Positions 15,407-24,544 of a stretch of DNA of 30,450 nucleotides are shown one piece after another (position 1 is the stretch's first letter; every line of letters starts with the position of its first letter). The position numbers and the translations under genes are program-made. The stretch spans positions 1-30,450 of the forward strand of contig JAJGAH010000001.1 of the NCBI GenBank assembly GCA_020844525.1, given 5' to 3'. The stretch is from Eubacterium sp. Its GTDB lineage: Bacteria; Bacillota; Clostridia; Lachnospirales; Lachnospiraceae. The notes below the pieces were generated by a model that was not told the origin of the DNA, made no database searches, and saw only the letters and a program-made list of their open reading frames with translations.

Positions 15407-15518
15407 CATAATCAGGAAATAAATATCCGAATAAATATTACTGTATGTTTGTCAGCCTGGTTACAGGCATGAATTTCAGGATATTTGCATGAACTTCAAT
15501 CATTGGACTCCCAGATCA

Positions 15519-16415
15519 TCAATATGAAAACTGCATCACTTCTTCCATGGTCGGAATCGATGGGGCCGCACCTCTTCGCGATACCGCAATCGCTGCAGCC
15601 TTTGACGCAAGCGACAACGCTTCCTCAGGCTTTTTACCCTGCAGAATTCCCGTAATAAAATAGCCGCTGAATGTATCGCCCGCCGCAGTCGTATCTACAG
15701 CATGCACCTTAAAAATATCCTGATGTATGCTCATATCTCCAGAAATATACCAGGATCCTTCACCGCCCAGTGTCAGTATAACATTTGTATCCCCAAAGCG
15801 TTTATGAAGCGCCGGAACCAGTTCACTGGCATCCCTGCTCTTTGTATCTGTAAGAAGTCCTGCTTCTATCTCATTTACAAAAAGATAATCCACATATTGC
15901 AGTGGAAGCATGAAAATCTGCTGATTAATCGGGGATGGATTCAGAACAATTTTCATACCTCTTTCATGCGCCAGATTCATAATCTCATCCAGCCTGTTTA
16001 CTTCATTCTGAAGAACAAGGACATCCCCTGCCTGAAAATGTCCCAGAACATCTTCAATCTGTTCCCCGGTGACACACTGATTGGCACCTCCAAAAAGAAG
16101 GATACAGTTGTCCCCGTCCCTGTCATTCTGAATCACCGTATGACCACAGGGAATATCCTTCAACACACGAACAAAATCTGTATTAACGTGTGCATCCTGA
16201 AGGATATCAAGAAGAAACCTTCCTTCCTCTCCGACATTGCCTGCATGCCAGACGTCCAGTCCGGCTCTTCCAAGCGCTACCGACTGATTCAATCCCTTGC
16301 CACCAGCATAAACCTTTCGGTCTTCAGAAAGCAGAGTTTCTCCGCGAACCAGAATATGATCCACCCGGTATACGTAATCAATATTCAATGATCCAAAATT
16401 CAGAACCTTTACCAT
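15519..16415 (-). CDS. PfkB-family sugar kinase (ribokinase-like)
   Basis: A 298-residue ATP-dependent kinase of the ribokinase group. Seen: the N-terminal substrate-side signature GGKGLNQ (38-44), NEIEA (181-185, the NxxE metal region) and the anion-hole/catalytic motif TTAAGDTFSG with base D247. The fold and spacing match RbsK, but residues that set substrate choice are not decisive by eye. ATG 16415 follows GGTGCGGGAG closely; an ATG at 16460 has no site. It is the last gene of the operon, 63 bp after dhaL. It may phosphorylate a pentose or deoxypentose brought in by the same importer, or a later ketose or aldehyde-derived intermediate; this is inference. Confidence 0.88.
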   Translation of the reverse strand: MVKVLNFGSLNIDYVYRVDHILVRGETLLSEDRKVYAGGKGLNQSVALGRAGLDVWHAGNVGEEGRFLLDILQDAHVNTDFVRVLKDIPCGHTVIQNDRDGDNCILLFGGANQCVTGEQIEDVLGHFQAGDVLVLQNEVNRLDEIMNLAHERGMKIVLNPSPINQQIFMLPLQYVDYLFVNEIEAGLLTDTKSRDASELVPALHKRFGDTNVILTLGGEGSWYISGDMSIHQDIFKVHAVDTTAAGDTFSGYFITGILQGKKPEEALSLASKAAAIAVSRRGAAPSIPTMEEVMQFSY

Positions 16416-16478
16416 AGACTCCCGCACCTTTTCAAAATTACAGTTGATCAGCGCTGCCATGGGACAGAAACTGAAATA

Positions 16479-17132
16479 TCAAGTTACATCTTTACTCTTT
16501 CCAAACGCAGCGATCGCTTTCGCAAGATATAATCCCGCCACTGCGCCCTGGTCCCGAATGCCCTTCGCTGCCTCTCTGTGTACAGCGGCCTTTCCGAATT
16601 TCGGAACCATATTCCTCGTCGCCTCAGCGCCGCGATCCGCGCCTTCTTCCGCCGCTGCAGCTACTTCACAGAAATCCGCCTCCGGATTTTCCTGTATCAG
16701 TTTTTCTGCTTCTGATGCTGCGCTGTCAATCGCATCCAGAATCGTGCGGTCACCAGGAGAGCATTTTCCTCTCTTTATAATGCCTTCTGCATATCCGCGG
16801 TAGAATTCTGCAAGCTCCAATCCGGAAAGCTCTGTCTTACCAACAATTTTTTTGCCTGCCCCCATCAACCCAGACCCCATCAGAAAGCCCATCGTGGAGG
16901 GAATAATTGACGACAACTTCATTCCACATTTCATCACAGCCTTACCGATATCCGGTTCATCAAGCTCTTGAGCGATTTCAGGCAATGCACCAAAACCCTT
17001 CTGCATGGTGAGCCCCAGGTCTCCGTCTCCAAGCCTGGCATCCATCTCGCATAATTCATCCACATGAGCCCGAAAAACATCCGCAATCGACTGAAATAAA
17101 TCCGGAAGCTGTTCTCTGGTCATCTTTTCCAT
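16479..17132 (-). CDS. dhaL: DhaL-type nucleotide-binding subunit of a dihydroxyacetone-kinase-like enzyme
   Basis: An all-helical subunit that carries the nucleotide for phosphoryl transfer to the DhaK-bound substrate. The Mg-nucleotide loop MDARLGDGDLG (about 30-40) keeps the conserved aspartates, and SSIIPSTMGFLMGSGLMGAGK follows as the expected Gly/Ser/Thr loop. The His often found after GDGD is Leu here. A start at ATG 17132 gives 217 residues, the usual DhaL length; a TTG at 17165 with AAGGA upstream is possible and would add 11. It follows dhaK. No DhaM phosphocarrier is present nearby, so the enzyme may use free ATP like the Dak-type kinases, or depend on a DhaM elsewhere. Confidence 0.88.
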   Translation of the reverse strand: MEKMTREQLPDLFQSIADVFRAHVDELCEMDARLGDGDLGLTMQKGFGALPEIAQELDEPDIGKAVMKCGMKLSSIIPSTMGFLMGSGLMGAGKKIVGKTELSGLELAEFYRGYAEGIIKRGKCSPGDRTILDAIDSAASEAEKLIQENPEADFCEVAAAAEEGADRGAEATRNMVPKFGKAAVHREAAKGIRDQGAVAGLYLAKAIAAFGKSKDVT

Positions 17133-17183
17133 AATGATACCAACTTTCTCAGCACGAAAAAACAAAATCTTCCTTAAATTTCT

Positions 17184-18182
17184 TTAATTTCCCTTCAGCA
17201 TTGTCAGAAACGGCGTATGAACAGGATAATCCAGATAATCCTTCATTTCCTGATCCATCCTGCACAGAGAAACAGAGGCACCTGCCATCTCCATTGAAGT
17301 TGCATATTCTCCTACAAAGCTTCTGTATACGTGAATGCCTTTATCCTTCAGAATCTTCAGAACATCCCCGCAAAGAATATACAGCTCTTCCTGTGAAGTC
17401 GCACCCAGTCCATTAATCAGTACGCTGACTTCCTCACCGCTTTCGACAGGCATATCCTTCAAAATCGTGTCCAGCGATTCCTGCGCCAGCTCCCTGCTGG
17501 ATTTTAACGGGCCGTTCCATATACCAGGTTCACCGTGAATGCCCATACCCATGGCCATTTCATTTTCACCAAGTGAGAAATTTGCATGTCCAAGTTCCGG
17601 AATGACACAGGGCGTCAGGGCAAATCCAACTGTCCTGGTTCCATCCTTCGCCTTTCGGGCCGCTGCCAGGACCTCCTCCAGATTTCCCATCTGCGCCGCT
17701 CTTGCTCCGGCCGCCTTATACATAAAGAAAATTCCCGCCACACCACGACGGACCGAAGGATCACCGGAGCACACATCATCAGCGCCTGTAATGGAAGCGG
17801 TCTGAATATCCTCCATTTCACACATATCAGAAGCCATATCAAAAGCCATTATGTCCCCTGTATAATTCCCATACAGATAAAGAACACCTGCACCGGATTC
17901 CACTTCCTTTGTGATCTCAAAAATCTGCTCTGGAGAGGGAGATTGGAATACGCTTCCTACACCGCATCCATCCAAAAGTCCATCTCCTACATATCCCAGG
18001 AACAGTGGCAGATGTCCGGTACCTCCGCCAGTGACAATCGCAACTTTTCCAGGTATCTTATGCGCTGTACAATAACATCTCAAATCATTTCCGACATATT
18101 TGACTTCATTCTTATGCGCTTCATAAATTCCCCGCAACATGTCATCTGTATACTCTTCCGGTTTGTTTATTATTTTTTTCAT
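17184..18182 (-). CDS. dhaK: DhaK-type substrate-binding subunit
   Basis: Binds a short ketose or aldose covalently through a histidine. GGGTGHLP (52-59) and GIHGEPG with H216 mark the DhaK active site, and NYTGD (106-110) supplies the conserved Asp. Canonical enzymes read KNYTGDVMNF here, while this reads GNYTGDIMAF, so it is likely a different subfamily from glycerone kinases. Length 332 is normal. The ATG shares its A with the stop of the mutarotase gene (TGATG), with AAGGGG upstream, so the two are translationally coupled. Related Dak-type kinases act on tetruloses. Because the pathway aldolase would already release DHAP, the substrate here is probably not plain dihydroxyacetone. Confidence 0.88.
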   Translation of the reverse strand: MKKIINKPEEYTDDMLRGIYEAHKNEVKYVGNDLRCYCTAHKIPGKVAIVTGGGTGHLPLFLGYVGDGLLDGCGVGSVFQSPSPEQIFEITKEVESGAGVLYLYGNYTGDIMAFDMASDMCEMEDIQTASITGADDVCSGDPSVRRGVAGIFFMYKAAGARAAQMGNLEEVLAAARKAKDGTRTVGFALTPCVIPELGHANFSLGENEMAMGMGIHGEPGIWNGPLKSSRELAQESLDTILKDMPVESGEEVSVLINGLGATSQEELYILCGDVLKILKDKGIHVYRSFVGEYATSMEMAGASVSLCRMDQEMKDYLDYPVHTPFLTMLKGN

Positions 18183-18625
18183 CACAGGCACCCCTTTTGC
18201 AATATGATGCAGGCATAGTATGCATGCTCGGTTGTGGAAACCACTGCATAAGATTTTCTTGCCAAATCATAAAATTTAAATCTGTCGACAAACTGGACTG
18301 CACGCCCTCCTCTGTCATCATATCGACCGATAATATCTGTAAATTCATCCCATACAGGTGTCGGAAGATCCGCCTGATCTTCCGGCTTATCCATGATGAT
18401 TACCGGATGCTCTACAAAGGAATCCAGTGGGAGAAGCTGCAGAACTGCATCCAGCACCTCTGTTGCCCGGTGCCCGTCACACCGGATATTTCTTCCTCCC
18501 CCACCTTCTGCAACAGATGCCGCAGGAAAATTACAATCTCCTATTACTATCCTGTCCCCATGCCCCATTTCTGCAAGAATTTTCAGCAGATCCGGAGTCA
18601 ATAGATCCGGTATTCCCTTTAGCAT
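18182..18625 (-). CDS. FucU/RbsD-type sugar mutarotase
   Basis: A 147-residue enzyme of the RbsD/FucU family, which interconverts anomers of free sugars such as fucose or ribose. MGHGDRIVIGD (20-30) holds the catalytic H22 and D30, and FYDLARKSYAVVSTTEHAYYACIILQKG at the C-terminus is closer to FucU than RbsD. GGAGGGAAGAAA precedes the ATG. Its stop overlaps the dhaK start by one base. Within a pathway whose kinase needs one anomer of an imported 5-modified ribose, a mutarotase would speed entry. I know of no mutarotase as a standard part of the methylthioribose or 5-deoxyribose routes, so this is a notable addition. Confidence 0.88.
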   Translation of the reverse strand: MLKGIPDLLTPDLLKILAEMGHGDRIVIGDCNFPAASVAEGGGGRNIRCDGHRATEVLDAVLQLLPLDSFVEHPVIIMDKPEDQADLPTPVWDEFTDIIGRYDDRGGRAVQFVDRFKFYDLARKSYAVVSTTEHAYYACIILQKGCL

Positions 18626-18692
18626 TTTCTTCCCTCCTGCTTTAATCTCATCAAGGATAAGATCTTATGATGAGGATCTTATCCGCTCCATT

Positions 18693-19388
18693 TCAACTTG
18701 GTCTTCCGCCTTTCCGTATTCCAAGCCTTGACCGGGTTTCCAGCAACTGATCCACCTGCTCGTCTGTATATTGATTCACATCATCTCCAAAGAACAGATG
18801 CGCGTACAAAATGATCTCTGCAAAATACTCTGCCGTTTCCAGTCGGTAATAAGCCTGCAGGATGCTGTCTTCACTCCATGTCAGCACCCCGTGATTGCCA
18901 AGAAGCACTGCATTGTAGTCATTCACGTATGGTGCGATGGAATCAGGCACATCCTGTGTGCCTGGAATTACGGTTTTGGCACAGGGAACCACCCCAAGCT
19001 GAACAATCCCCTCCGGAAGGATCCGGCTGTCAATTGGTTTATTTGCTATGGCGAAAAGGGTCGCAAATTTGGGATGTGCATGTACTACGGCCATAACACG
19101 CGGATCCTCCTGATAAACCCTCTGATGCATGCGGATTTCACTGGACGGTTTGTTTTTTCCCTCCAATATGGTGCCATCAAGTTTCATCTTGATCAGCATT
19201 TTTCTTTTCATAAATCCTTTGCTCACGCCAGTCGGTGTAGCCCAGATTGTATCGGGACCAACCTTGCAGGTTATATTGCCGTCATTGGCAGCAACATAAC
19301 CCCTTTCATACATCCTGCGCCCCACCTCAAGGATCATCTCCTGCGCTGTCTGGTCGTCAGGATATTCTATTTTCTTCTCCATTTGCAT
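18693..19388 (-). CDS. Class II aldolase (fuculose-phosphate aldolase-like, Ald2-type)
   Basis: A zinc-dependent aldolase of the AraD/FucA family, 231 residues. Seen: GNIT (38-41), SSEIRMH with catalytic E84, HAHP (H103, H105) and NHGV (H166), giving the three-histidine zinc site. In the known DHAP shunt a related enzyme (Ald2) splits 5-methylthioribulose 1-phosphate or 5-deoxyribulose 1-phosphate into DHAP and an aldehyde. The gene directly follows the MtnA gene, supporting that role. ATG 19388 has AGGAGG five bases upstream; an earlier GTG overlaps that site. Fuculose or rhamnulose phosphate as substrate is possible in isolation but does not fit the MtnK/MtnA neighbours. Confidence 0.88.
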   Translation of the reverse strand: MQMEKKIEYPDDQTAQEMILEVGRRMYERGYVAANDGNITCKVGPDTIWATPTGVSKGFMKRKMLIKMKLDGTILEGKNKPSSEIRMHQRVYQEDPRVMAVVHAHPKFATLFAIANKPIDSRILPEGIVQLGVVPCAKTVIPGTQDVPDSIAPYVNDYNAVLLGNHGVLTWSEDSILQAYYRLETAEYFAEIILYAHLFFGDDVNQYTDEQVDQLLETRSRLGIRKGGRPS

Positions 19389-19441
19389 TTCCACCTCCTG
19401 TCAATATTCTGCCTGCCAGAACGCGAGGTGCTTTTTTATTC

Positions 19442-20545
19442 TCAGTGAATTCCCAGCTTGCGGAACGCATCCTCATAAGGCGCATGGCACAGTCCTTTTT
19501 CCGTAATAATTCCTGTAAACAGACGGTGATCAGCCACGTCAAACGCCGGATTAAAGGAAGCGTCAACACCAGCCGGGGCCATGGGCTCCTTATACCACAT
19601 ACTCTTAATCTCATCCGGGTCACGCATCTCAATCGGAATATCATCGCCTGTCGGCGTAGCCATATCAATGGTGGAACTGGGCGCACAGATATACATCGGT
19701 ACTCCATAATGGTGTGCCAGTACAGCAAGCGCAGAGGTACCGATTTTATTTGCGGCATCTCCATTTGCTGCTACACGATCACACCCGACAAATATGATCT
19801 TAATTCTTCCCGTCTTCATTAGCAGTGCTGCCATGTTATCGCACTGTACAGATGTTGTAATTCCCGCATTGCAAAGTTCGAAAGACGTGAGTCTCGCTCC
19901 CTGGAGAAGAGGACGGGTTTCATCACAGTATACATGCATATCTGTGCCCTTCCATCCGTGCTCCAATGCCATGTACATGGGAGCAGTTGCTGTGCCATAT
20001 TTAGCCGTTGCAAGCGTGCCGGCATTGCAGTGCGTCAGGATTCCCAGCTCTTTCCCCTCTTCCTTCAGTTTTTCCATCAGCTGAAAGCCTGTCTCTCCAA
20101 TGTTTCTGCTGATTTGAACATCCTCTTCACGAATTTTCTCTGCCTCAGTATAAAGCAGCTGACGGATTTCAGAAACCGGCTTATCCTTATTTGCCTTAAC
20201 AGTATCATCCATTCGATTCAGTGCCCAGAACAAATTGACGGCAGTTGGTCTGGAGGATGCAAGATAATCCTTGGAAGCCTTAAATTTTCTATAAAAATCC
20301 TCGTAATTCTCATCCGGAATGTCATTGGCGATAACAGCCATACCATAAGCCGCTGACACACCGATCGCAGGCGCTCCTCTGACACGAAGCTTCTTGATCG
20401 CCTCCCAGATCTCCTCCTGTGTACGGATCTGGATCCTCTTAATCGTATTTGGAAGAAGCGTCTGATCAATAATATCCACGCTCTTTTTTTCCGGTCCCCA
20501 TTTTACAGTTATGACCTTTTCAAAAAAATCATTCAGTGATGACAT
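19442..20545 (-). CDS. mtnA: 5-methylthioribose-1-phosphate isomerase (MtnA-type aldose isomerase)
   Basis: Converts a furanose 1-phosphate to the open-chain ketose 1-phosphate. It has RGAPAIG (56-62), THCNAGTLATAKYGTA with the catalytic Cys173 and FVGCDRVAANGDAANKIGT with the catalytic Asp256, all as in MtnA. The 367-residue length is normal. GGAGGA lies five bases before the ATG. It stands between the MtnK-type kinase and the class II aldolase, giving the order kinase, isomerase, aldolase. In methionine salvage MtnA is followed by MtnB/W/X/D; none of these is here, so the DHAP-shunt route is favoured. 5-deoxyribose 1-phosphate is an equally good candidate substrate. Confidence 0.93.
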   Translation of the reverse strand: MSSLNDFFEKVITVKWGPEKKSVDIIDQTLLPNTIKRIQIRTQEEIWEAIKKLRVRGAPAIGVSAAYGMAVIANDIPDENYEDFYRKFKASKDYLASSRPTAVNLFWALNRMDDTVKANKDKPVSEIRQLLYTEAEKIREEDVQISRNIGETGFQLMEKLKEEGKELGILTHCNAGTLATAKYGTATAPMYMALEHGWKGTDMHVYCDETRPLLQGARLTSFELCNAGITTSVQCDNMAALLMKTGRIKIIFVGCDRVAANGDAANKIGTSALAVLAHHYGVPMYICAPSSTIDMATPTGDDIPIEMRDPDEIKSMWYKEPMAPAGVDASFNPAFDVADHRLFTGIITEKGLCHAPYEDAFRKLGIH

Positions 20546-20590
20546 ATGATTCCTCCTGCATTCTTATCGCGTTCCGTCTATTCCCCATTG

Positions 20591-21850
20591 TCAAATCGTT
20601 TTTTCTGCCGCTGTTTTTGCTCTTTCCACAGCCTTGACAAAGTCGCTGCCTGTACAGAACTGGTCCTGATGGAGTATGTAATCCTTTCCAGTGAAGATAT
20701 TGATACGTTCTGCAAGTAGACGTTTTTTCTCGTCCTTAATGGACGTGACATCTACAACATTTGCCATGCCAACCGTTCTTCTGTGGAGCTCTGTCCCCGC
20801 ATATCCTGCTGTATCCCTCAAAATGCTCGCAAGATAGTATTCCTTAAATCCCGGAACCTTTGCCATCGGCTCAGTTGCCATCTCATCGAACAGCTTTTTA
20901 AATTTTTCGATAAACAGATCTACAGTATCCCGAATCGTCTTCAGACACCAATCGCAGAAGGGCTTATCGTCCGTAGACAAACCGTTGTCATAGGCAAAAA
21001 TAATATTGGCCACTACGTTGCCGATATCATAGCCCATTGGCGCAAAGGTTCCGAACTCACAGTCGAAAATTTTCGTTTCATTCTCCTTCACGAACACAGA
21101 TCCTGTATGAAGGTCCCCGTGAAGAAGTGCCTGCGCATTTGTCATAAAGTTAAATTTCAGTTTTGCGACCTCCAGATGAAGCGCCTGATCGCCATAAAGC
21201 TCTTTTTCAACAAAAGCCTGATTCGGCGGGTAAACATTGTTGCGCTCCGCACCCAGATATGGCTCCATAAGAACCAGCTTTTCCGTGATATCATCCAGAT
21301 CCGGTGTGATAAAGCGGCGCGTCAGCTCCTTTTTCTCCTTATGATCCATTACAACATCACTGGACAGAAGAAGTGTGCGCACCATAAAAGTGGAAATATC
21401 ATCCGCAAACCGTGGGAAGATCTTATGTTCCAGCATGGCATCCCGCATTACCTCAAAATCACTGCAGTCCTCCATCCCGGACGCACACATAACCGTATCA
21501 AAAAAGTAAATATGGGGAACCATTCCCGGCGCCATCTTCTCTTCCAGCTGGAGAATTTCCGACTCCTGACGGTTTCTGTCCAGCGAAGCTTTCATATCTT
21601 TTGAGATCCGTGTTTCCAGACCAGCCTGCTTAATATAGATCGAATGGCCCTTATCATCGGTTACCCGGCACACATGATTCAGATTGCCGTGTTCTGCCGG
21701 AATTTTCGCCTTCATGGAAGCTTTGTCCCAATCGATCTTTCCCTTTTCGGTTCCCTGTGTTTTTAAAAGTGTATACTCGATAACAACTTTCTCAGTTGCA
21801 ACCGGATCATCTTCATTTATCATTAGAAAATATTTTGAAAAATCAGTCAT
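20591..21850 (-). CDS. mtnK: 5-methylthioribose kinase (MtnK-type)
   Basis: Phosphorylates C1 of 5-methylthioribose or a close analogue with ATP. It has the protein-kinase-like APH fold of MtnK: GNLNHVCRV (55-63), IYIKQAG with the ATP-binding lysine near 74, the Brenner motif LLHGDLHTGSVF (H244, D246) and the metal-binding stretch FDCEFGTFAPMGYDIG (262-277). Length 419 fits the family. ATG 21850 follows AGAGG by six bases; a TTG two codons earlier is less likely. It is the first enzyme gene after the importer, 45 bp before mtnA, which supports a role on the imported sugar. No nucleosidase (MtnN or MtnP) is in the window, so the free sugar is probably what enters. Confidence 0.92.
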   Translation of the reverse strand: MTDFSKYFLMINEDDPVATEKVVIEYTLLKTQGTEKGKIDWDKASMKAKIPAEHGNLNHVCRVTDDKGHSIYIKQAGLETRISKDMKASLDRNRQESEILQLEEKMAPGMVPHIYFFDTVMCASGMEDCSDFEVMRDAMLEHKIFPRFADDISTFMVRTLLLSSDVVMDHKEKKELTRRFITPDLDDITEKLVLMEPYLGAERNNVYPPNQAFVEKELYGDQALHLEVAKLKFNFMTNAQALLHGDLHTGSVFVKENETKIFDCEFGTFAPMGYDIGNVVANIIFAYDNGLSTDDKPFCDWCLKTIRDTVDLFIEKFKKLFDEMATEPMAKVPGFKEYYLASILRDTAGYAGTELHRRTVGMANVVDVTSIKDEKKRLLAERINIFTGKDYILHQDQFCTGSDFVKAVERAKTAAEKTI

Positions 21851-21917
21851 ACTCAACCTCTAAATTCGAATGTCAAAAAACTAAACCCGTTACCATTTCC
21901 TGAAAAAACAAATTTGA

Positions 21918-22910
21918 TTAGTCTTCCTTCTTGGATGCATATGCTGCGATCAGAGCCAGTGCCAGAACTGCGCCCTTAACAGCCGGAAGTACATAGTACG
22001 GAACTGCCAGAATAGTAAGACCATTTTCAAGTGTGGAGACAAGTGCAGCACCAATCAGTGTACCAAGGGCATTTGGTTTTTCTGCTCCTCCCACGGTACG
22101 GCCTACGAATACAGCTGCCAGAGAAGGCATCAGATAGTTATCGCAGCACATAACCTGTGCAGAACTTCCACGTGAAGAAACCAGAATTCCGGCAATTGCG
22201 ATAAATACCGCTGTGATCATACCTGCCAGATAACGGTATTTCTTTACATTGATTCCGGAAAGCTTTGCTGCTTCCTTATTACCACCCATTGCGTAAAGGA
22301 ATCTGCCATGCTTGGTATAGGTCAGGAAAATATGCGCGACTGCCACGCAAGCCAGCATTATGATGATGATCCAGGGTGCACGTCCAATTGCCTGGAAACC
22401 ATTGGAAAGGCTTGTCCTTGCCGGATCTGCTCCCCAGGATGTTTTCATACCTGTGGATACGGCACCTCCTCCGATATACCACTGGCCGAGACCTTGATGG
22501 ACAAACATCAGCGCACAGGTTGCCAGCATATCCGGAATCTTGCAGACAAGGATCAGAAACATCGTCATCTGATACATTATCACGGTGACAACAATACAGA
22601 AGAGAATGGCAACCGGAACGCTGAATCCGAACCAAAGATAACCGGAAACAAATGCATAGGCCGAACAGCTTGCAAGCGTTGCCGCGGACATATCGAATCC
22701 ATCCGGGGCCATTGTAATGGTTGCCGCTATGCCAAATACGGTATTGATCGCCATGGCACGCAAAATGTTGACTGCATTACTGCCAGAAGCAAATTTCGTT
22801 CCGCTGATCAGAGAGAACACGATGATGCAAAGAAACAATGCCAATACGGCAGCCCAGTCAACCAGAAATTTTATAACACTTTTTTTATTATTGATTGTTT
22901 TTGTATTCAC
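21918..22910 (-). CDS. Sugar ABC transporter permease (RbsC-like)
   Basis: A 330-residue inner-membrane permease of the BPD_transp_2 family with about nine hydrophobic segments. The cytoplasmic loop GGNKEAAKLSGINVKKYR (about 205-222) is the usual contact with the ATPase in RbsC-type importers. The GTG start follows GGAGG by eight bases. It sits 32 bp after the ATPase gene and 67 bp before mtnK. It is the single permease gene seen, so a homodimer is likely, as for ribose. The substrate is inferred from the enzymes downstream to be a 5-modified ribose or its nucleoside. Confidence 0.92.
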   Translation of the reverse strand: MNTKTINNKKSVIKFLVDWAAVLALFLCIIVFSLISGTKFASGSNAVNILRAMAINTVFGIAATITMAPDGFDMSAATLASCSAYAFVSGYLWFGFSVPVAILFCIVVTVIMYQMTMFLILVCKIPDMLATCALMFVHQGLGQWYIGGGAVSTGMKTSWGADPARTSLSNGFQAIGRAPWIIIIMLACVAVAHIFLTYTKHGRFLYAMGGNKEAAKLSGINVKKYRYLAGMITAVFIAIAGILVSSRGSSAQVMCCDNYLMPSLAAVFVGRTVGGAEKPNALGTLIGAALVSTLENGLTILAVPYYVLPAVKGAVLALALIAAYASKKED

Positions 22911-22942
22911 AGCCTTATCCTCCAGGTTCTATTGTCCGCTCA

Positions 22943-24460
22943 TCATGCTTCTTTTCCGCCGACCGCAAAGTTCATGATCCGGTTGTCTGTTGCTTCTTTT
23001 GTCTCCAGCTCTGCAACAATCCGCCCACTGTACATCACATATATTCTGTCTGTCAGCGAAAGAAGTTCAGAATCTTCACAGGATGCATACAGGACACCTT
23101 TGCCTCTCTTTGCAATATTGTTAATCAGTCGGAAAATATCCTGCTTTGCACCGACATCTACGCCCTTTGTAGGCTCATCAAACATATATATGTCACAGTC
23201 TGCAGCCAGCCATTTGCCAACTGCCACCTTCTGCTGATTTCCTCCGGAAAGATTACGTACATACTGACGGATAGACGGCGTCTTGATTTCCAGCTCGTCA
23301 ACAAGCTTTTCCGCATTCTGATTTACTTTTTTCCTTTGTACAAAAGACGCTTTGCAGAAGTCACCAAGATTCGCCGCTGACAGATTAAATGCAACTGTCT
23401 CATTCACAAGAACGCCTTCCTTACGGCGCTCCTCTGGAACAAGTGCAATTCCCTGGCGCACGGCATCTGATGGGTTCTTGATTTTCAGAGTCTTACCATT
23501 CAGTTCAATACTTCCGCCCGTTTTCTTGTAAGCTCCGAAAATGGTCTTGCAGAGTTCAGATTTTCCAGCGCCGACCAATCCCGCGATCCCTACAATTTCA
23601 CCCTTACGGATGTGAAGGGATACATCATCAACCTTGCCGTCCGCTCCGCTCAAATGCTCAACCTTGAAAATATCCTCCCCGATCGGGCAGGCCTCCTTCG
23701 GAAAATTCTCCTCAAAGGACCGCCCCAGCATCTTCTCTACGATCTCTTTTGTCGTCGTCTGAGGAGTAACCTGAGAATTGCCTACGATTTTCCCGTTTCT
23801 CATCACGGTATAGCTCTCGCAGATTTCGAGAATCTCATTTAACCGATGACTGATAAAAATAACAGCGATATTCTCTGTCTCACGAAGACGTTTCACAATC
23901 TTAAACAGTTCCTCTGTTTCCGAAGTACTTAAGGGAGCTGTAGGTTCATCCAGAATCAGGAAGCGGCAATCCATTCGTACCGCCCTTGCAATCAAAACCA
24001 TCTGTTTCTGCGCAAGAGAAAGGTTCTGTACCAGTGTTTTTACATTGATATCCGTAATGTTTAGTCTGGCAAGCGCTTTTTTGGCTTCATCACGAACATA
24101 TTTCCAGCGCATAACCCCGCCGCCATGCATTACCATCTCATTGAGCATGATATTCTCAGCTACCGATAGAGTCGGCACCAGAGCAGTATCTACCTCCTGA
24201 TACACAATCTGTATACCAAGTTTTTTGGCATCCACGGGCTGCTGCAAAACAACCTTCTTCCCATTGAGAAGAACATCTCCGGTATATGTCGGATTTGCTC
24301 CCGCAAGCACCTTCATCAATGTGGATTTTCCTGCTCCATTTGCACCGACAACAGCGCGTATTTCCCCGGTTGTCACAGAAAAATTAACATCATCCAATGC
24401 TTTTACACCGGGAAATTCAATGGATACATGTTTTGTTTCCAGTGTGATATTTTCTTTCAT
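22943..24460 (-). CDS. Sugar ABC transporter ATPase with two ABC domains (RbsA/MglA-like)
   Basis: A 505-residue protein with two tandem ABC domains that drives the RbsC-like permease. Domain 1: Walker A GANGAGKST (39-47), signature region LSLAQKQ (147-153), Walker B FLILDEP (167-173). Domain 2: GLVGAGKSE (294-302), LSGGNQQK (404-411) and IYMFDEPTKGVDVG (424-437). The weak Walker A of the second domain (no second Gly-Lys-Ser/Thr consensus at the end) is normal for this family. GAAGAGAGAG precedes the ATG. A hairpin at 24545-24572 separates it from the binding-protein gene and probably lowers its expression relative to that gene. Confidence 0.93.
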   Translation of the reverse strand: MKENITLETKHVSIEFPGVKALDDVNFSVTTGEIRAVVGANGAGKSTLMKVLAGANPTYTGDVLLNGKKVVLQQPVDAKKLGIQIVYQEVDTALVPTLSVAENIMLNEMVMHGGGVMRWKYVRDEAKKALARLNITDINVKTLVQNLSLAQKQMVLIARAVRMDCRFLILDEPTAPLSTSETEELFKIVKRLRETENIAVIFISHRLNEILEICESYTVMRNGKIVGNSQVTPQTTTKEIVEKMLGRSFEENFPKEACPIGEDIFKVEHLSGADGKVDDVSLHIRKGEIVGIAGLVGAGKSELCKTIFGAYKKTGGSIELNGKTLKIKNPSDAVRQGIALVPEERRKEGVLVNETVAFNLSAANLGDFCKASFVQRKKVNQNAEKLVDELEIKTPSIRQYVRNLSGGNQQKVAVGKWLAADCDIYMFDEPTKGVDVGAKQDIFRLINNIAKRGKGVLYASCEDSELLSLTDRIYVMYSGRIVAELETKEATDNRIMNFAVGGKEA

Positions 24461-24544
24461 ATCTGTACTCTCTCTTCGTTCTGTTGAAAAACAATTCTGT
24501 CCTGTTCAGTCTGATAAAACAGAATACGTCAAATTAGAACAGAG

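Noticed and set aside
15418..15518. Short repeats GCATGAATTTCA and GCATGAACTTCA after the sugar operon
   Set aside because: Only two 12-bp copies with no further structure; likely chance or minor duplication.
19442..21850. MtnK and MtnA as evidence for the classical methionine salvage pathway
   Set aside because: MtnB, MtnW/X, MtnD and MtnE are absent and a class II aldolase follows directly, which favours the DHAP-shunt type of pathway.
22308..23237. Plus-strand open frame of 309 codons antisense to the permease and ATPase genes
   Set aside because: It crosses two well-supported genes on the other strand and shows no family motif.
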